Source: Gammaproteobacteria bacterium (lineage in GTDB: Bacteria; Pseudomonadota; Gammaproteobacteria; SZUA-229). Taken from it: a stretch of 16,787 bases of DNA. The notes under the pieces are model-generated. The model had not been told where the DNA came from. It saw nothing but the letters and a program-made list of their open reading frames with translations, and made no database searches. Below are positions 6,346-14,550 of this stretch, in pieces. A program made the position numbers and the translations under genes. Positions within the stretch are counted from its first letter, which is position 1, and every line of letters starts with the position of its first letter. Location of the stretch: NCBI GenBank assembly GCA_029880105.1, contig JAOUPA010000029.1, forward strand, positions 1 through 16,787. Reading direction: 5' to 3'.

Positions 6346-6469
6346 ATATTTGAAAGGTTGGTTAATTATTTTTTTGCGTTTCTTTGGTTTTGGTTTTTGT
6401 CGGCTAACCAGTAAGGTTTAGCCTTAGCCGCAAGATTTGCGGCAAAGGTATGTGCTTGCCAGGCAAGCA
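6346..6469 (-). promoter_or_regulatory. rho leader: three hairpins followed by a C-rich, G-poor tract
   Basis: In the sense of rho transcription, three hairpins follow each other: 6453-6469 (arms of 8 with a one-base centre, effectively a 6-bp stem), 6427-6443 (gccgcaa/ttgcggc, 3-base loop) and 6402-6423 (ggctaacc/ggtttagcc on the plus strand, one bulge). They are followed at 6351-6400 by an unpaired-looking tract containing 12 C and only 2 G in the RNA sense, ending 11 bases before the rho start codon. Rho binds such C-rich, G-poor RNA, and E. coli rho is known to be autoregulated in its leader. None of the hairpins has a T-run, so they are not intrinsic terminators of trxA. Confidence 0.45.
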
Positions 6470-6518
6470 GAATTTTATTAGTGTATTTATTGTTCGCTAT
6501 ATATCTATCCTGAAAATA

Positions 6519-6845
6519 CTACATATTGCTATCAATAAAAGCTGCCAGCTGTGATTTGGATAAGGCACCCACTTTGGTCGCCTCAACTTCACCATTTTTA
6601 AACAGCATCAATGTTGGAATACCACGAATACCGTATTTAGGTGGTGTATTCGGATTCTCATCAATATTCAACTTGGCTATTTTCACCTTATCAGCATAGT
6701 CACCAACCAGCTCTTCCAGGATTGGCGCAATCATCTTGCAGGGGCCACACCACTCTGCCCAGTAATCAACCAATACAGGGATATCTGACTTTATAACGTC
6801 TTGTTCAAATGAAGCGTCTGTAACATAAACAATCTGACTGCTCAC
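6519..6845 (-). CDS. trxA: Thioredoxin
   Basis: A 108-residue protein, the standard length for thioredoxin 1. The redox site is WCGPCK (residues 32-37), with Cys33 and Cys36 cycling between dithiol and disulfide. The cis-proline loop is GIPT (Pro77), and the conserved buried Asp is in VDYWAEW (Asp27). It reduces cytoplasmic disulfides, for example in ribonucleotide reductase and peroxiredoxins, and is recycled by thioredoxin reductase. It starts with GTG; GGAGG (complement of 6856-6860) lies 10 bases upstream. It is transcribed divergently from rhlB and towards rho. Confidence 0.97.
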   Translation of the reverse strand: MSSQIVYVTDASFEQDVIKSDIPVLVDYWAEWCGPCKMIAPILEELVGDYADKVKIAKLNIDENPNTPPKYGIRGIPTLMLFKNGEVEATKVGALSKSQLAAFIDSNM

Positions 6846-7042
6846 TGCGGGAAGGCCTCCGAAATTAAGTTTTTCTGGTAACAGTTTTCTGTTCTAGGAA
6901 CTACGGAATAAAAATTAGGATTTTTGCTGAACTGAAGTTGCCTGAACTTCTTGGACTTGTATTTTCGGCGTATCTTAGACTATTTTTCAAATTTGTACAC
7001 CCCTTTTCTGTATGTGTTTCAATTTTAGGTTAAGCTACGCGC
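6846..7042. promoter_or_regulatory. Divergent trxA / rhlB control region
   Basis: A 197-base region lies between two divergent start codons and must hold both promoters. The only clear symmetry is gaagtt (6934-6939) / aacttc (6945-6950), a 6-bp inverted repeat with a 5-base spacer that could be a protein-binding site. Promoter boxes are not clear enough to place; TTGCCT followed 16 bases later by TATTTT is one weak option for rhlB. Confidence 0.4.
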
Positions 7043-8323
7043 ATGACAGATACTAACATTACAGAAACACGTTTTGACCAGTTTGATCTTGACCCGCGCA
7101 TTATCCAGGGACTGAATGATACTGGCTTTGAATTTTGCACCCCAATACAGGCCGAAAGCATCCCGATAGCCATCACTGGCCAGGACATTGCCGGTGAGGC
7201 CCAGACCGGAACCGGGAAAACAGCCGCCTTTATGGTGGCATGCCTTGATTACCTGCTAAAGCACCCAGCAAGCGATAAAAGAAGCCTCAAACAACCCCGC
7301 GCCCTGATTCTGGCACCGACCCGTGAACTGGCTATCCAGATTCACAAAGATGCCCTGTGCATAGGTAAGTACGCCAACCTTAAATTTGGCCTTGCTTATG
7401 GCGGTACGGGTTATGATAGCCAGCGTAAACAGCTGGAAGAAGGTGTTGATATCCTGATTGGTACGCCGGGCCGGATTATCGACTATTTCAAGCAACATGT
7501 TTTTGATCTTAAGGCCTGCCAGTGCGTGGTACTGGACGAAGCCGACCGTATGTTCGATCTTGGCTTTATCAAGGACATTCGATACCTGCTCAACCGCTGC
7601 CCTGCTCCGCAGGAACGACTCAGCCTGCTATTCTCTGCGACGCTTTCACACCGTATCAGTGAATTGGCCTATGACCACATGAACGACCCGGTCGAAGTTC
7701 GCATCAAGGCCAACACCAAAACGGCCGACAAGGTCAAACAGACGGTTTACTACCCGGCTAATGATGAAAAGATTCCACTACTTCTTGGCCTGATGCAGTC
7801 ACTGGAAAGCAAACGTAGTATCGTGTTTATTAATACCAAGCGTGTCGCCGAGGATGTCGATGCCTGGCTAGAAGGTAATGGCATCAAGTCAGCTCTGCTT
7901 TCCGGTGACGTACCACAGAAAAAGCGCCAGACGCTACTGAAGAAATTCGAAGATGGTGAATTCGATGTTATGGTCGCTACCGATGTTGCTGCCCGGGGCC
8001 TGCACATTCCCGAAATTAGCCATGTATTCAATTTTGACCTGCCGCAGTCTGGTGAAGATTATGTCCACCGCGTCGGCCGAACCGCACGTGCTGGCGCCAG
8101 CGGTGCTGCCATCAGTTTTGCCTGTGAGGATTATGCACACTACCTGATGGATATCGAAGAGTATATTGGCCATCGTGTCAACAATGAGCCGGTAACAGCC
8201 GAGCTACTGACTACCCCCAAACCACGAGCCAAACGTGAACGTAGACCTCGACCTGGCCATCAAAATAGTCAGCGACGCAGTCACTCGGGTGGCAACCGCA
8301 ACCAGGGCAGGCGTCATAGTTAA
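7043..8323 (+). CDS. rhlB: ATP-dependent RNA helicase RhlB (DEAD-box)
   Basis: A 426-residue DEAD-box helicase. In order: the Q-motif region FDQFDLDP...FCTPIQ (11-36), motif I AQTGTGKT (53-60), Ia APTRELA (91-97), Ib TPGR (141-144), II DEAD (165-168), III SAT (198-200), then domain 2 with SIVFINTKR, ATDVAARGLHIP and motif VI HRVGRTARAG. The segments GLAYGGTGYD, EGVDILIGTPGR and DEADRMFDLGFIKDIR closely follow E. coli RhlB, and the position divergent from trxA-rho supports the same assignment. The tail after about residue 390 is basic and rich in Arg, Ser and Gly, typical of RNA-binding extensions. RhlB unwinds structured RNA for degradation, in enterobacteria as part of the RNase E degradosome. 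No terminator is evident before the convergent purK. Confidence 0.93.
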   Translation: MTDTNITETRFDQFDLDPRIIQGLNDTGFEFCTPIQAESIPIAITGQDIAGEAQTGTGKTAAFMVACLDYLLKHPASDKRSLKQPRALILAPTRELAIQIHKDALCIGKYANLKFGLAYGGTGYDSQRKQLEEGVDILIGTPGRIIDYFKQHVFDLKACQCVVLDEADRMFDLGFIKDIRYLLNRCPAPQERLSLLFSATLSHRISELAYDHMNDPVEVRIKANTKTADKVKQTVYYPANDEKIPLLLGLMQSLESKRSIVFINTKRVAEDVDAWLEGNGIKSALLSGDVPQKKRQTLLKKFEDGEFDVMVATDVAARGLHIPEISHVFNFDLPQSGEDYVHRVGRTARAGASGAAISFACEDYAHYLMDIEEYIGHRVNNEPVTAELLTTPKPRAKRERRPRPGHQNSQRRSHSGGNRNQGRRHS

Positions 8324-8363
8324 TCGAGGTTAGCCGAACTCAGCACAGCAGGGAGGCTGGCCG

Positions 8364-9503
8364 TTATTTTTCCAGTTGCTGGAAGGCTGTTCTGGCAATA
8401 TCGATGGCATCTTCCAGCCTCTCTGCCAGGACATTAAAGTGCCCCATCTTACGTCCAGGGCGCGCTTCAGTTTTACCGTACAGGTGAAGTTTTATCTCTG
8501 GGTGAGACAATAACGCCGACCAGTCCGGGTCCCACAGATCACCCAGCATATTAATCATCACCACTGGCGAAATCAGGCGCGTATCACCCGGCTTCAAGCC
8601 ACACATCATTCGCGCCTGCTGCTCAAACTGTGAAGTTACACAGGCATCCTTGGTATAGTGGCCGCTATTGTGCGGGCGCGGCGCCATCTCATTGAAAAGC
8701 AATTCACCGCCAGTGGAAATAAAAAACTCCACGGCGAGTATGCCAACATAATCCATCGATTCCGCCAGCGCCAGTGCCTGCTGCCTGGCTTTATCAGCCA
8801 GTGACTCTTCAATGCGTGCAGGCACCGCACTCTGGTGCAAAATGCCATTACGGTGTTCGTTTTCAGCGATTGGATAACTGACTGCTTCACCTCTGCCATT
8901 ACGTGCCACAATCACCGAGACTTCGAGCGCCAGGTCGATTCTCTTCTCCAGCACGCACTCAACCCTGTTCATCGAGGCGAATGCTGCACGTAATTCATCA
9001 GCACTATTGATCACCGCCTGACCCTTGCCATCATAACCCAGTGTGGTGCTTTTCAAAATTGATGGCACACCGATCTGCTTTATCGCTTCATCAATGTCTG
9101 CATCCGATTGAATAAGGTGATACGGGGCCGGGCTCAGGCCAGCCTTCAGTGCATACTGTTTTTCTCGATGGCGATTCTGCGCAATTTCCAGTGCCTCGGC
9201 AGAAGGTGAGACCCGCGTCTTCTGAGCCAGGTAGCGAAGACTCTGCGCTGGTACATTCTCGAATTCCGTGGTGACCGCATCACAGCGTGAGGCCAGTATA
9301 TCCAGTGCCGCTTCATCAAGGTAATCGGCCCTGATATGCTCATCGGCAATACGCCCGGCAGGGCTACCTTCATCGGGGTCAACCACAATCACACGGTAGC
9401 CCAGCGTACGCGCTGCCACGCAGAACATTCGGCCCAGCTGACCACCACCCAGAACACCCAATGTAGCCCCAGGCAGAATTTCAGGAAGGTTCGATTTCGT
9501 CAT
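8364..9503 (-). CDS. purK: N5-carboxyaminoimidazole ribonucleotide synthase
   Basis: A 379-residue ATP-grasp enzyme. With ATP and bicarbonate it converts AIR to N5-CAIR in de novo purine synthesis. The N-terminal nucleotide-binding turn is GGGQLGRM (19-26), the ATP-grasp glycine loop is GYDGKGQ (156-162), and the active-site/metal region is LLFNEMAPRPHNSGHYT (268-284). The length is close to that of the usual enzyme. It lies 25 bases downstream of purE in the same direction, the classic purEK operon. The ribosome binding site is weak, so translation may depend on coupling to purE. Confidence 0.97.
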   Translation of the reverse strand: MTKSNLPEILPGATLGVLGGGQLGRMFCVAARTLGYRVIVVDPDEGSPAGRIADEHIRADYLDEAALDILASRCDAVTTEFENVPAQSLRYLAQKTRVSPSAEALEIAQNRHREKQYALKAGLSPAPYHLIQSDADIDEAIKQIGVPSILKSTTLGYDGKGQAVINSADELRAAFASMNRVECVLEKRIDLALEVSVIVARNGRGEAVSYPIAENEHRNGILHQSAVPARIEESLADKARQQALALAESMDYVGILAVEFFISTGGELLFNEMAPRPHNSGHYTKDACVTSQFEQQARMMCGLKPGDTRLISPVVMINMLGDLWDPDWSALLSHPEIKLHLYGKTEARPGRKMGHFNVLAERLEDAIDIARTAFQQLEK

Positions 9504-9528
9504 GGCGTACTTATCTTTGGTAATTCGA

Positions 9529-10023
9529 TCAGTCTTGCGGCGGTAACGTCATCGCCAGCACAGTTTCTTTCTGCAGTTCACGGAAGCTATCTAGCTTCTC
9601 AGCCAGTGCCTTATCGTTAATGGCCAGCAGTGAAATCGCGTACAGGGCCGCATTGGCAGCACCGGCTTCGCCAATGGCAAAAGTCGCCACCGGGATGCCC
9701 TTGGGCATTTGCACAATCGACAGCAGTGAATCCATGCCCTTGAGATACTTTGAAGGTACCGGCACACCCAGAACAGGCACGGTTGACTTGGAGGCCAGCA
9801 TACCGGGCAGATGCGCTGCACCACCGGCACCAGCTATAATGCAGGCCAGGCCATTTTCACGTGCCTTAGACGCGTAATCGAACAATAAATCGGGGGTTCT
9901 GTGTGCCGAGACGACACGTGCCTCATAAGGAACCCCAAAGGCCTCCAGCTGCTGGACAGCATGTTCCATAACCGGCCAGTCACTCTGACTGCCCATCACT
10001 ACACCAATTTTGAGTGTTGCCAT
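9529..10023 (-). CDS. purE: N5-CAIR mutase, class I PurE
   Basis: A 164-residue protein from the ATG at 10023, chosen over an ATG 15 bases upstream because a GGTGG sits just before it and the product then begins in the usual way (MATLKIGVVMGSQSDW). It moves the carboxyl group of N5-CAIR to give CAIR, acting as an octamer in known cases. Substrate-binding motifs are GSQSDW (11-16), SAHRTP (39-44; His41 corresponds to the catalytic His) and GAGGAAHLPG (65-74). First gene of purEK; PurK supplies its substrate. Confidence 0.97.
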   Translation of the reverse strand: MATLKIGVVMGSQSDWPVMEHAVQQLEAFGVPYEARVVSAHRTPDLLFDYASKARENGLACIIAGAGGAAHLPGMLASKSTVPVLGVPVPSKYLKGMDSLLSIVQMPKGIPVATFAIGEAGAANAALYAISLLAINDKALAEKLDSFRELQKETVLAMTLPPQD

Positions 10024-10062
10024 TTTCCACCACCCCATAGATTCAGCGGGAAAAAACCGAGC

Positions 10063-10091
10063 ATTCTATACGAAATTAAAGACTTTTACGA
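10063..10091 (-). promoter_or_regulatory. Possible purE promoter
   Basis: In the minus-strand sense TAGAAT (complement of 10063-10068) is a good -10 box. A -35 box is weak (TCGTAA, complement of 10086-10091, 17-base spacing). Transcription would start about 10055, some 30 bases before the purE start codon. No PUR-box-like palindrome was recognised. Confidence 0.25.
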
Positions 10092-10114
10092 AAATTACCT
10101 GGGTAGGGATATTA

Positions 10115-10588
10115 CTAATCCGCGCCCCTGATCTTGCCGGTAGTCAGATACAGGCTAAGACTACTCGCAACATCCAGGCCACCGCTATTGACCTTGGCAT
10201 CATGTTCACCCAGTTCTATGCCTGTACCAAAATCAACGGCGATTTCACCGATTTTAATATTTAGCCCCATATCATCGGCATTATTTAACATGTCGATTTT
10301 GGACATGACAAAGGAGTAGCCTCCGTCAGGAAAAATACCATCGAAGATCTTGCGCATACAGTCATTCATGACTTTCTCCTCCAGGTCAAACTCGGCAAAC
10401 GAGGACTGCACATAACCAAACAAATATCCGGCGGTAACAGCATCATCCATACGTTTAAATACGGGTTTCCAGTTCGCCTGCACCGCATCATCCGAGGCCG
10501 ATTTGATCTGTCTGTGCAAAGCAGTGCCAACCCGAATAACGGCTTGATCAATTTGCTTGCTAGATTTTTTCTTAAACAGACCTAACAT
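10115..10588 (-). CDS. Uncharacterised 157-residue protein
   Basis: The product begins MLGLFKKKSSKQIDQ when read from the ATG at 10588. A GTG at 10600 with a nearby AGGTG would add four residues (MERY) and is possible. A basic, amphipathic start is followed by a mostly helical-looking part (about 15-100: AVIRVGTALHRQIKSASDDAVQ, NWKPVFKRMDDAVTAGYLFGYVQSSF) and an acidic C-terminal part (INVKIGEIAVDFGTGIELGEHD-like). There is no signal peptide, membrane helix or known catalytic motif. It lies between tRNA-Met and purE on the same strand. Codon use looks like that of its neighbours, which supports a real gene. Family not recognised; no function is proposed. Confidence 0.7.
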   Translation of the reverse strand: MLGLFKKKSSKQIDQAVIRVGTALHRQIKSASDDAVQANWKPVFKRMDDAVTAGYLFGYVQSSFAEFDLEEKVMNDCMRKIFDGIFPDGGYSFVMSKIDMLNNADDMGLNIKIGEIAVDFGTGIELGEHDAKVNSGGLDVASSLSLYLTTGKIRGAD

Positions 10589-10717
10589 ATAGCGTTCCAC
10601 AGCACCTGAAAAATCACAAAAGTTATGAGTTTATTTCCAAACGTACAGTATAGGTAGAAATACAGATAATGCCGAAACCGGCACAGTTTTGATCAGATTT
10701 TTGATTTTGGTACAAAA

Positions 10718-10794
10718 TGGTGGTTATGGGTGGACTTGAACCACCGACCCCCGCATTATGAATGCGATGCTCTAACCAACTGAGCTACATAACC
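10718..10794 (-). tRNA. tRNA-Met (CAU), elongator type
   Basis: Read on the minus strand, the gene begins GGTTATGTAGCTC and ends CATAACCACCA, giving a 7-bp acceptor stem (GGTTATG/CATAACC) and an encoded CCA. The D arm has AGTTGGTTAGA, the T arm has GGTTCAAGTCC, and the anticodon loop TTCATAA carries CAT. Its first acceptor pair is G-C, unlike initiator tRNA, and it closely follows E. coli metT, so elongator Met is preferred. Ile2 (CAU modified by TilS) cannot be strictly excluded. Confidence 0.93.
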
Positions 10795-10863
10795 ATGTTT
10801 TGAAGGCCGCAGATTTTGAACTTTTGCGACCAATGTGTCAATAAAAACAGGCCAATAAAGGTA

Positions 10864-11955
10864 TTAAACATTAAACCTGAAGTGCATAATGTCGCCATCC
10901 TGCACAATATAGTCTTTACCTTCCACGCGTAGCTTGCCTGCTTCCTTCGCGCCCTGCTCACCACCATTAGCGATAAAATCCTGATAACTGATGGTTTCCG
11001 CCTTGATAAACCCGCGTTCAAAGTCAGTATGGATAACTGCCGCTGCCTTTGGTGCAGTCGCGCCAATAGCCACGGTCCATGCCCTGACCTCTTTAACACC
11101 GGCAGTGAAATAAGTCTGTAGCCCCAGCAATTTATAACCTGCACGAATCACCCGGTTTAACCCTGGCTCTTCCAGCCCCATTTCCTGCATAAATTCATCA
11201 CGCTCTGCATCATCCAGGTCAATCAGCTCTGCTTCAATCGCGGCACAAACCGGTACAACCACTGCACCCTCCTGCTCAGCGATCTTGTTGACAGCATCAA
11301 GATAAGGATTGTTTTCAAAACCGTCATCATTGACATTGGCGATATACATCACCGGCTTGATGGTAATCAAATGGAATTCATACAGGCTGGCCATCTCGTC
11401 CTTATTCAAACCCATGGCGCGCACAGGTTTGCCGGTATCCAGCTGTGCCTGTACTTTTTCCAGTAGCGCCAGTTTGGCCCTGGCATCCTTATCACCACTC
11501 TTGGCGACCTTGGCGATACGGTTCATCGACTTGGCGATTGTCTCCATGTCAGCCAGCGCCAGTTCGGTATCGATGACCTCAATATCATTCTCAGGATGAA
11601 TTCTGCCTTCAACGTGCACGATATCGTCGTTATCAAAGCAACGTACAACATGGGCAATTGCATCAGTTTCACGAATATTGGCTAGGAACTTGTTACCCAG
11701 TCCTTCGCCCTTGGAGGCACCTGCAACCAGACCTGCAATATCAACGAACTCCATTGTCGTTGGCACCACTTTTTCAGGATGAACGATTTCAGCCAGCTTA
11801 TCCAGACGAGGATCGGGCAATAAGACCACGCCCACATTTGGCTCGATGGTACAGAATGGATAATTCTCGGCCTGAATGCCCGCCTTGGTCAGCGCATTAA
11901 ATAACGTGGACTTACCCACATTCGGCAAACCAACAATGCCACATTTGAATCCCAT
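10864..11955 (-). CDS. ychF: Ribosome-associated P-loop ATPase YchF (OLA1 family)
   Basis: A 363-residue protein, exactly the usual length. The G1 loop is GLPNVGKS (9-16), the G3 motif is DIAGL (72-76) with a hydrophobic residue in place of the catalytic Gln (HAS-type), and the G4 position reads NVND (207-210) rather than NKxD, which is why the family prefers ATP to GTP. The C-terminal TGS domain (about 281-363) ends DGDIMHFRFNV. It binds ribosomes and affects stress responses. It lies 45 bases downstream of pth in the same direction, as in many gammaproteobacteria. Confidence 0.97.
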   Translation of the reverse strand: MGFKCGIVGLPNVGKSTLFNALTKAGIQAENYPFCTIEPNVGVVLLPDPRLDKLAEIVHPEKVVPTTMEFVDIAGLVAGASKGEGLGNKFLANIRETDAIAHVVRCFDNDDIVHVEGRIHPENDIEVIDTELALADMETIAKSMNRIAKVAKSGDKDARAKLALLEKVQAQLDTGKPVRAMGLNKDEMASLYEFHLITIKPVMYIANVNDDGFENNPYLDAVNKIAEQEGAVVVPVCAAIEAELIDLDDAERDEFMQEMGLEEPGLNRVIRAGYKLLGLQTYFTAGVKEVRAWTVAIGATAPKAAAVIHTDFERGFIKAETISYQDFIANGGEQGAKEAGKLRVEGKDYIVQDGDIMHFRFNV

Positions 11956-12000
11956 ATCTTTACCTGTACTCTAAAAATTCTCTGTAAATGTATTCAACGA

Positions 12001-12588
12001 CTATTTCGTATGCAGCTTGTGCATGGCTTTTTCCATGGCGCCTTCTGCGAGCATCGGCAATACAGCCTGCGCGTTACTGATAGCGTTATCTATTGCAATA
12101 CGGTCATCCTGCGAGGGACGATGCAGCACATAATCCGACACCTGATTTTTGTTACCGGGGTGGCCAATACCAATACGCAGGCGATGAAAGTCTTTACTAC
12201 CCAGGTGCGCAATCGTATCACGCAGGCCATTATGGCCACCGTGACCACCACCTGTCTTTAGCCTGATGTCACCCGCCTCAAGATCAAGCTCATCGTGTGC
12301 AACCAGAATATTTTCTATCGATAAGCGGTAGAAAGACATCATGCTATGAATCGACTGACCACTGCGATTCATAAAGGTCTGTGGCTTTAACAACCAGACA
12401 TCGCGCCCGGAGATATTAATTTTTGCCACTTCACCATGAAATTTTTTATCTGGTCGAAACTGGGCACCATTGGCGGCCGCCAGTTCTTCAACAAACCAAA
12501 ACCCGGCATTGTGCCGGGTTTCAGTATATTCAGAACCGGGGTTGCCCAGCCCTGCTATCAGCTTAAGATCGATGGATCGCTCAGCCAT
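12001..12588 (-). CDS. pth: Peptidyl-tRNA hydrolase
   Basis: A 195-residue protein (E. coli has 194). It releases peptides from tRNAs that drop off the ribosome, an essential recycling step. Key residues are present: GLGNPG (13-18) with Asn16, the catalytic base His26 in TRHNAGF, Asn74 in FMNRSG, Asp99 in HDELDL and Asn120 in GGHNGLRD. No clear ribosome binding site precedes the ATG. It lies 26 bases after the rplY stop, so translation from an rplY-pth transcript is likely. Confidence 0.97.
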   Translation of the reverse strand: MAERSIDLKLIAGLGNPGSEYTETRHNAGFWFVEELAAANGAQFRPDKKFHGEVAKINISGRDVWLLKPQTFMNRSGQSIHSMMSFYRLSIENILVAHDELDLEAGDIRLKTGGGHGGHNGLRDTIAHLGSKDFHRLRIGIGHPGNKNQVSDYVLHRPSQDDRIAIDNAISNAQAVLPMLAEGAMEKAMHKLHTK

Positions 12589-12614
12589 ATCTGTACAGTA
12601 ATGCTAACGACAGA

Positions 12615-13247
12615 TTAACTTTCAGCTTCGCCTTCACCTGACTCTTCTGCAGTTTCATCTGATGTAGAAGCACCTTTACGAACATGGATGCTAGCAACAG
12701 CAGTATCATGATCTGCACCCTGTTTAAGCGCCAGAACTTCAACACCTTTAGGTAATTTAAGGTCAGATAAATGCAGAATATCATTAAGGTGCATACCAGA
12801 AAGGTCGACTTCAATGAACTCTGGGATATCTTTAGGTAGACACTCTACTTCTACTTCCATAATCACATGACTTACCGCACCACCTTCAGTCTTCACACCA
12901 GGCGCAGTTTCTTCACCGATAAAGTGTAAAGGAACGTGTACGTGTACGGCTGTTTTCGCATCTACACGCAGGAAGTCGATGTGCATAATATCCTGCTTAT
13001 AAGGATGGTGCTGCAAATCGCGCAACAGTACATCTTGTTTTTTACCGTCTAAATTCAGGCTCAGCACCTGTGAAAAGAAGGCCTCCTGAGGCAATACGTA
13101 CTGTACGTCTTTCTGTACCAGCGTAATATTCACTGGATCTTTGCCAGCACCATATACGATGCCGGGTAATTTACCAACGTGACGCAGGCGGCGGCTCGCA
13201 CCCTTGCCCATGTCATCACGCAGCGTAGCGTTAAGTTCAATAGTCAT
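12615..13247 (-). CDS. rplY: 50S ribosomal protein L25, long (Ctc) form
   Basis: A 210-residue protein from the ATG at 13247, chosen because GGAG (complement of 13254-13257) lies 6 bases upstream; an earlier start 12 bases away lacks such a site. The N-terminal L25 domain binds 5S rRNA (about 1-92: LNATLRDDMGKGASRRLRHVGKLPGIVYG...). A second beta domain (about 93-185) makes it the long Ctc type rather than the short E. coli type. The tail is acidic and low in complexity (ETAEESGEGEAES). It sits between prs and pth, a conserved order. Confidence 0.96.
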   Translation of the reverse strand: MTIELNATLRDDMGKGASRRLRHVGKLPGIVYGAGKDPVNITLVQKDVQYVLPQEAFFSQVLSLNLDGKKQDVLLRDLQHHPYKQDIMHIDFLRVDAKTAVHVHVPLHFIGEETAPGVKTEGGAVSHVIMEVEVECLPKDIPEFIEVDLSGMHLNDILHLSDLKLPKGVEVLALKQGADHDTAVASIHVRKGASTSDETAEESGEGEAES

Positions 13248-13326
13248 AATATTCTCCAAAATACCACCAGACCGGCTGATGGCGATTACTTAAAAAACTT
13301 CCCCGCGACCAGAGAAGCCATTATCC

Positions 13327-13343
13327 GGATGATCTGATCATCC
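13327..13343 (-). repeat. Palindrome in the prs-rplY gap
   Basis: ggatgatc (13327-13334) and gatcatcc (13336-13343) flank one base and can form a 6-bp hairpin. It lies in the 157-base gap between prs and rplY. No T-run follows on the minus strand, so it is not an intrinsic terminator; it could be an RNA processing or protein-binding site, or chance. Nothing else is recognised in this gap. Confidence 0.35.
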
Positions 13344-13404
13344 TTCCTTCAGATAGCTCCACATAAGAACCATCCAGAATTTTCAGGTGATTAATAATTA
13401 CTTA

Positions 13405-14364
13405 TCAATCAACGTACATCTCACTAACCGATTCTTCAGCATGTATGCGACGAATCGTTTCGGCCAGCATATTGGCAACAGAGACCTGTCGTATCTGTGA
13501 ACACTGTTGGGCCTCTTCACTCAATGGTATGGTATCGGTCACCACTAACTCATCAAGGACTGATTTCCTGATGTTTTCAATGGCCTTGCCCGACAGTACC
13601 GGGTGCGTGCAATAAGCAGATACGCTTGCTGCGCCATGATCTTTCAAGGCACCTGCTGCTTTACACAGGGTACCTGCTGTATCCACCAGGTCATCAACCA
13701 GTACGCAGTTTTTACCTTCTACGTCACCGATGATATTCATTACCTCGGACACATTGGCCTTGGGCCGACGTTTATCAATAATCGCCAGGTCTGCATCATC
13801 CAGGCGCTTTGCCAAAGCCCTGGCACGTACTACGCCACCAACATCCGGCGAAACCACCAGTAAATTTTCAAAACGCTGCTGCCAGATATCTGCCAGTAAA
13901 ATTGGTGATGCATACACATTGTCGATAGGGATATCAAAAAATCCCTGAATCTGATCGGCATGCAAGTCAACCGTCAGCAGACGATGCAGTTTCACACTGG
14001 CCAGCATATTGGCCACTACCTTGGCCGTAATCGGTACCCTGACTGAACGGGGTTTACGGTCCTGACGCGAATAACCATAGTACGGAACTACCGCAGTTAC
14101 CCTCTTGGCCGATGCGCGGCGCATAGCGTCGATCATCACCATTAATTCCATCAAATTATCGTTACATGGCGTACATGTCGGCTGCACGATAAATACATCT
14201 TTACCGCGAACATTTTCCAGCACTTCAACGCAAATCTCGCCATCACTAAAACGATCGACACAAATCCCACCCAGGGGAATATTCAGCTTGCCGGCAATGT
14301 TTTTCGCTAGTTCAGGATTAGCATTACCAGTAAAAAGCCTCAATTGGCTATTCTCTCGTGTCAC
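13405..14364 (-). CDS. prs: Ribose-phosphate pyrophosphokinase (PRPP synthetase)
   Basis: A 319-residue protein (E. coli has 315). It makes PRPP from ribose 5-phosphate and ATP for purines, pyrimidines, His, Trp and NAD. Seen in order: RFSDGEI (38-44), the YYGYSRQDRK ATP-binding loop (95-104), DLHADQIQGFF (133-143), and the PRPP/ribose-phosphate loop VLVDDLVDTAGT (221-232). It begins with GTG, preceded only by a weak GAGA, so the exact start is less certain than the identity. It is downstream of tRNA-Gln on the same strand. Confidence 0.97.
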   Translation of the reverse strand: MTRENSQLRLFTGNANPELAKNIAGKLNIPLGGICVDRFSDGEICVEVLENVRGKDVFIVQPTCTPCNDNLMELMVMIDAMRRASAKRVTAVVPYYGYSRQDRKPRSVRVPITAKVVANMLASVKLHRLLTVDLHADQIQGFFDIPIDNVYASPILLADIWQQRFENLLVVSPDVGGVVRARALAKRLDDADLAIIDKRRPKANVSEVMNIIGDVEGKNCVLVDDLVDTAGTLCKAAGALKDHGAASVSAYCTHPVLSGKAIENIRKSVLDELVVTDTIPLSEEAQQCSQIRQVSVANMLAETIRRIHAEESVSEMYVD

Positions 14365-14426
14365 TGTTAATTCTCGTCTTGTGTACTAAATAATGCTGAA
14401 TATCCACTATGTGGACACTATAAATT

Positions 14427-14550
14427 TGGCTGGGCCGGGAGGATTACTCCGGGCTTCCCGCCCTTCGCCCTCCGAGTCAGCCTTCGGCTGTTCAAAATCG
14501 TTCCCGACGATTTTGTCGAACCTCTACGGTTCTCATCCAGTTAAATATTA
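14427..14550 (-). repeat. Structured unit downstream of tRNA-Gln ending in a copy of the tRNA 3' end
   Basis: Bases 14427-14445 repeat exactly the last 19 bases of the tRNA-Gln gene (14551-14569), so the tRNA 3' end is present twice with a 124-bp period. The interval contains three hairpins: gaacc/ggttc (14518-14532), caaaatcgt/acgattttg (14493-14515, 9 bp) and cagcc/ggctg (14478-14490). The layout recalls the rtT repeats behind E. coli tyrT, where each repeat ends with 18-19 bases of the tRNA. It may be processed from the tRNA transcript as a small RNA. Confidence 0.6.

Noticed and set aside
6402..6469. Hairpins after trxA as intrinsic terminators
   Set aside because: None is followed by a T-run on the minus strand, and rho lies just downstream in the same direction.
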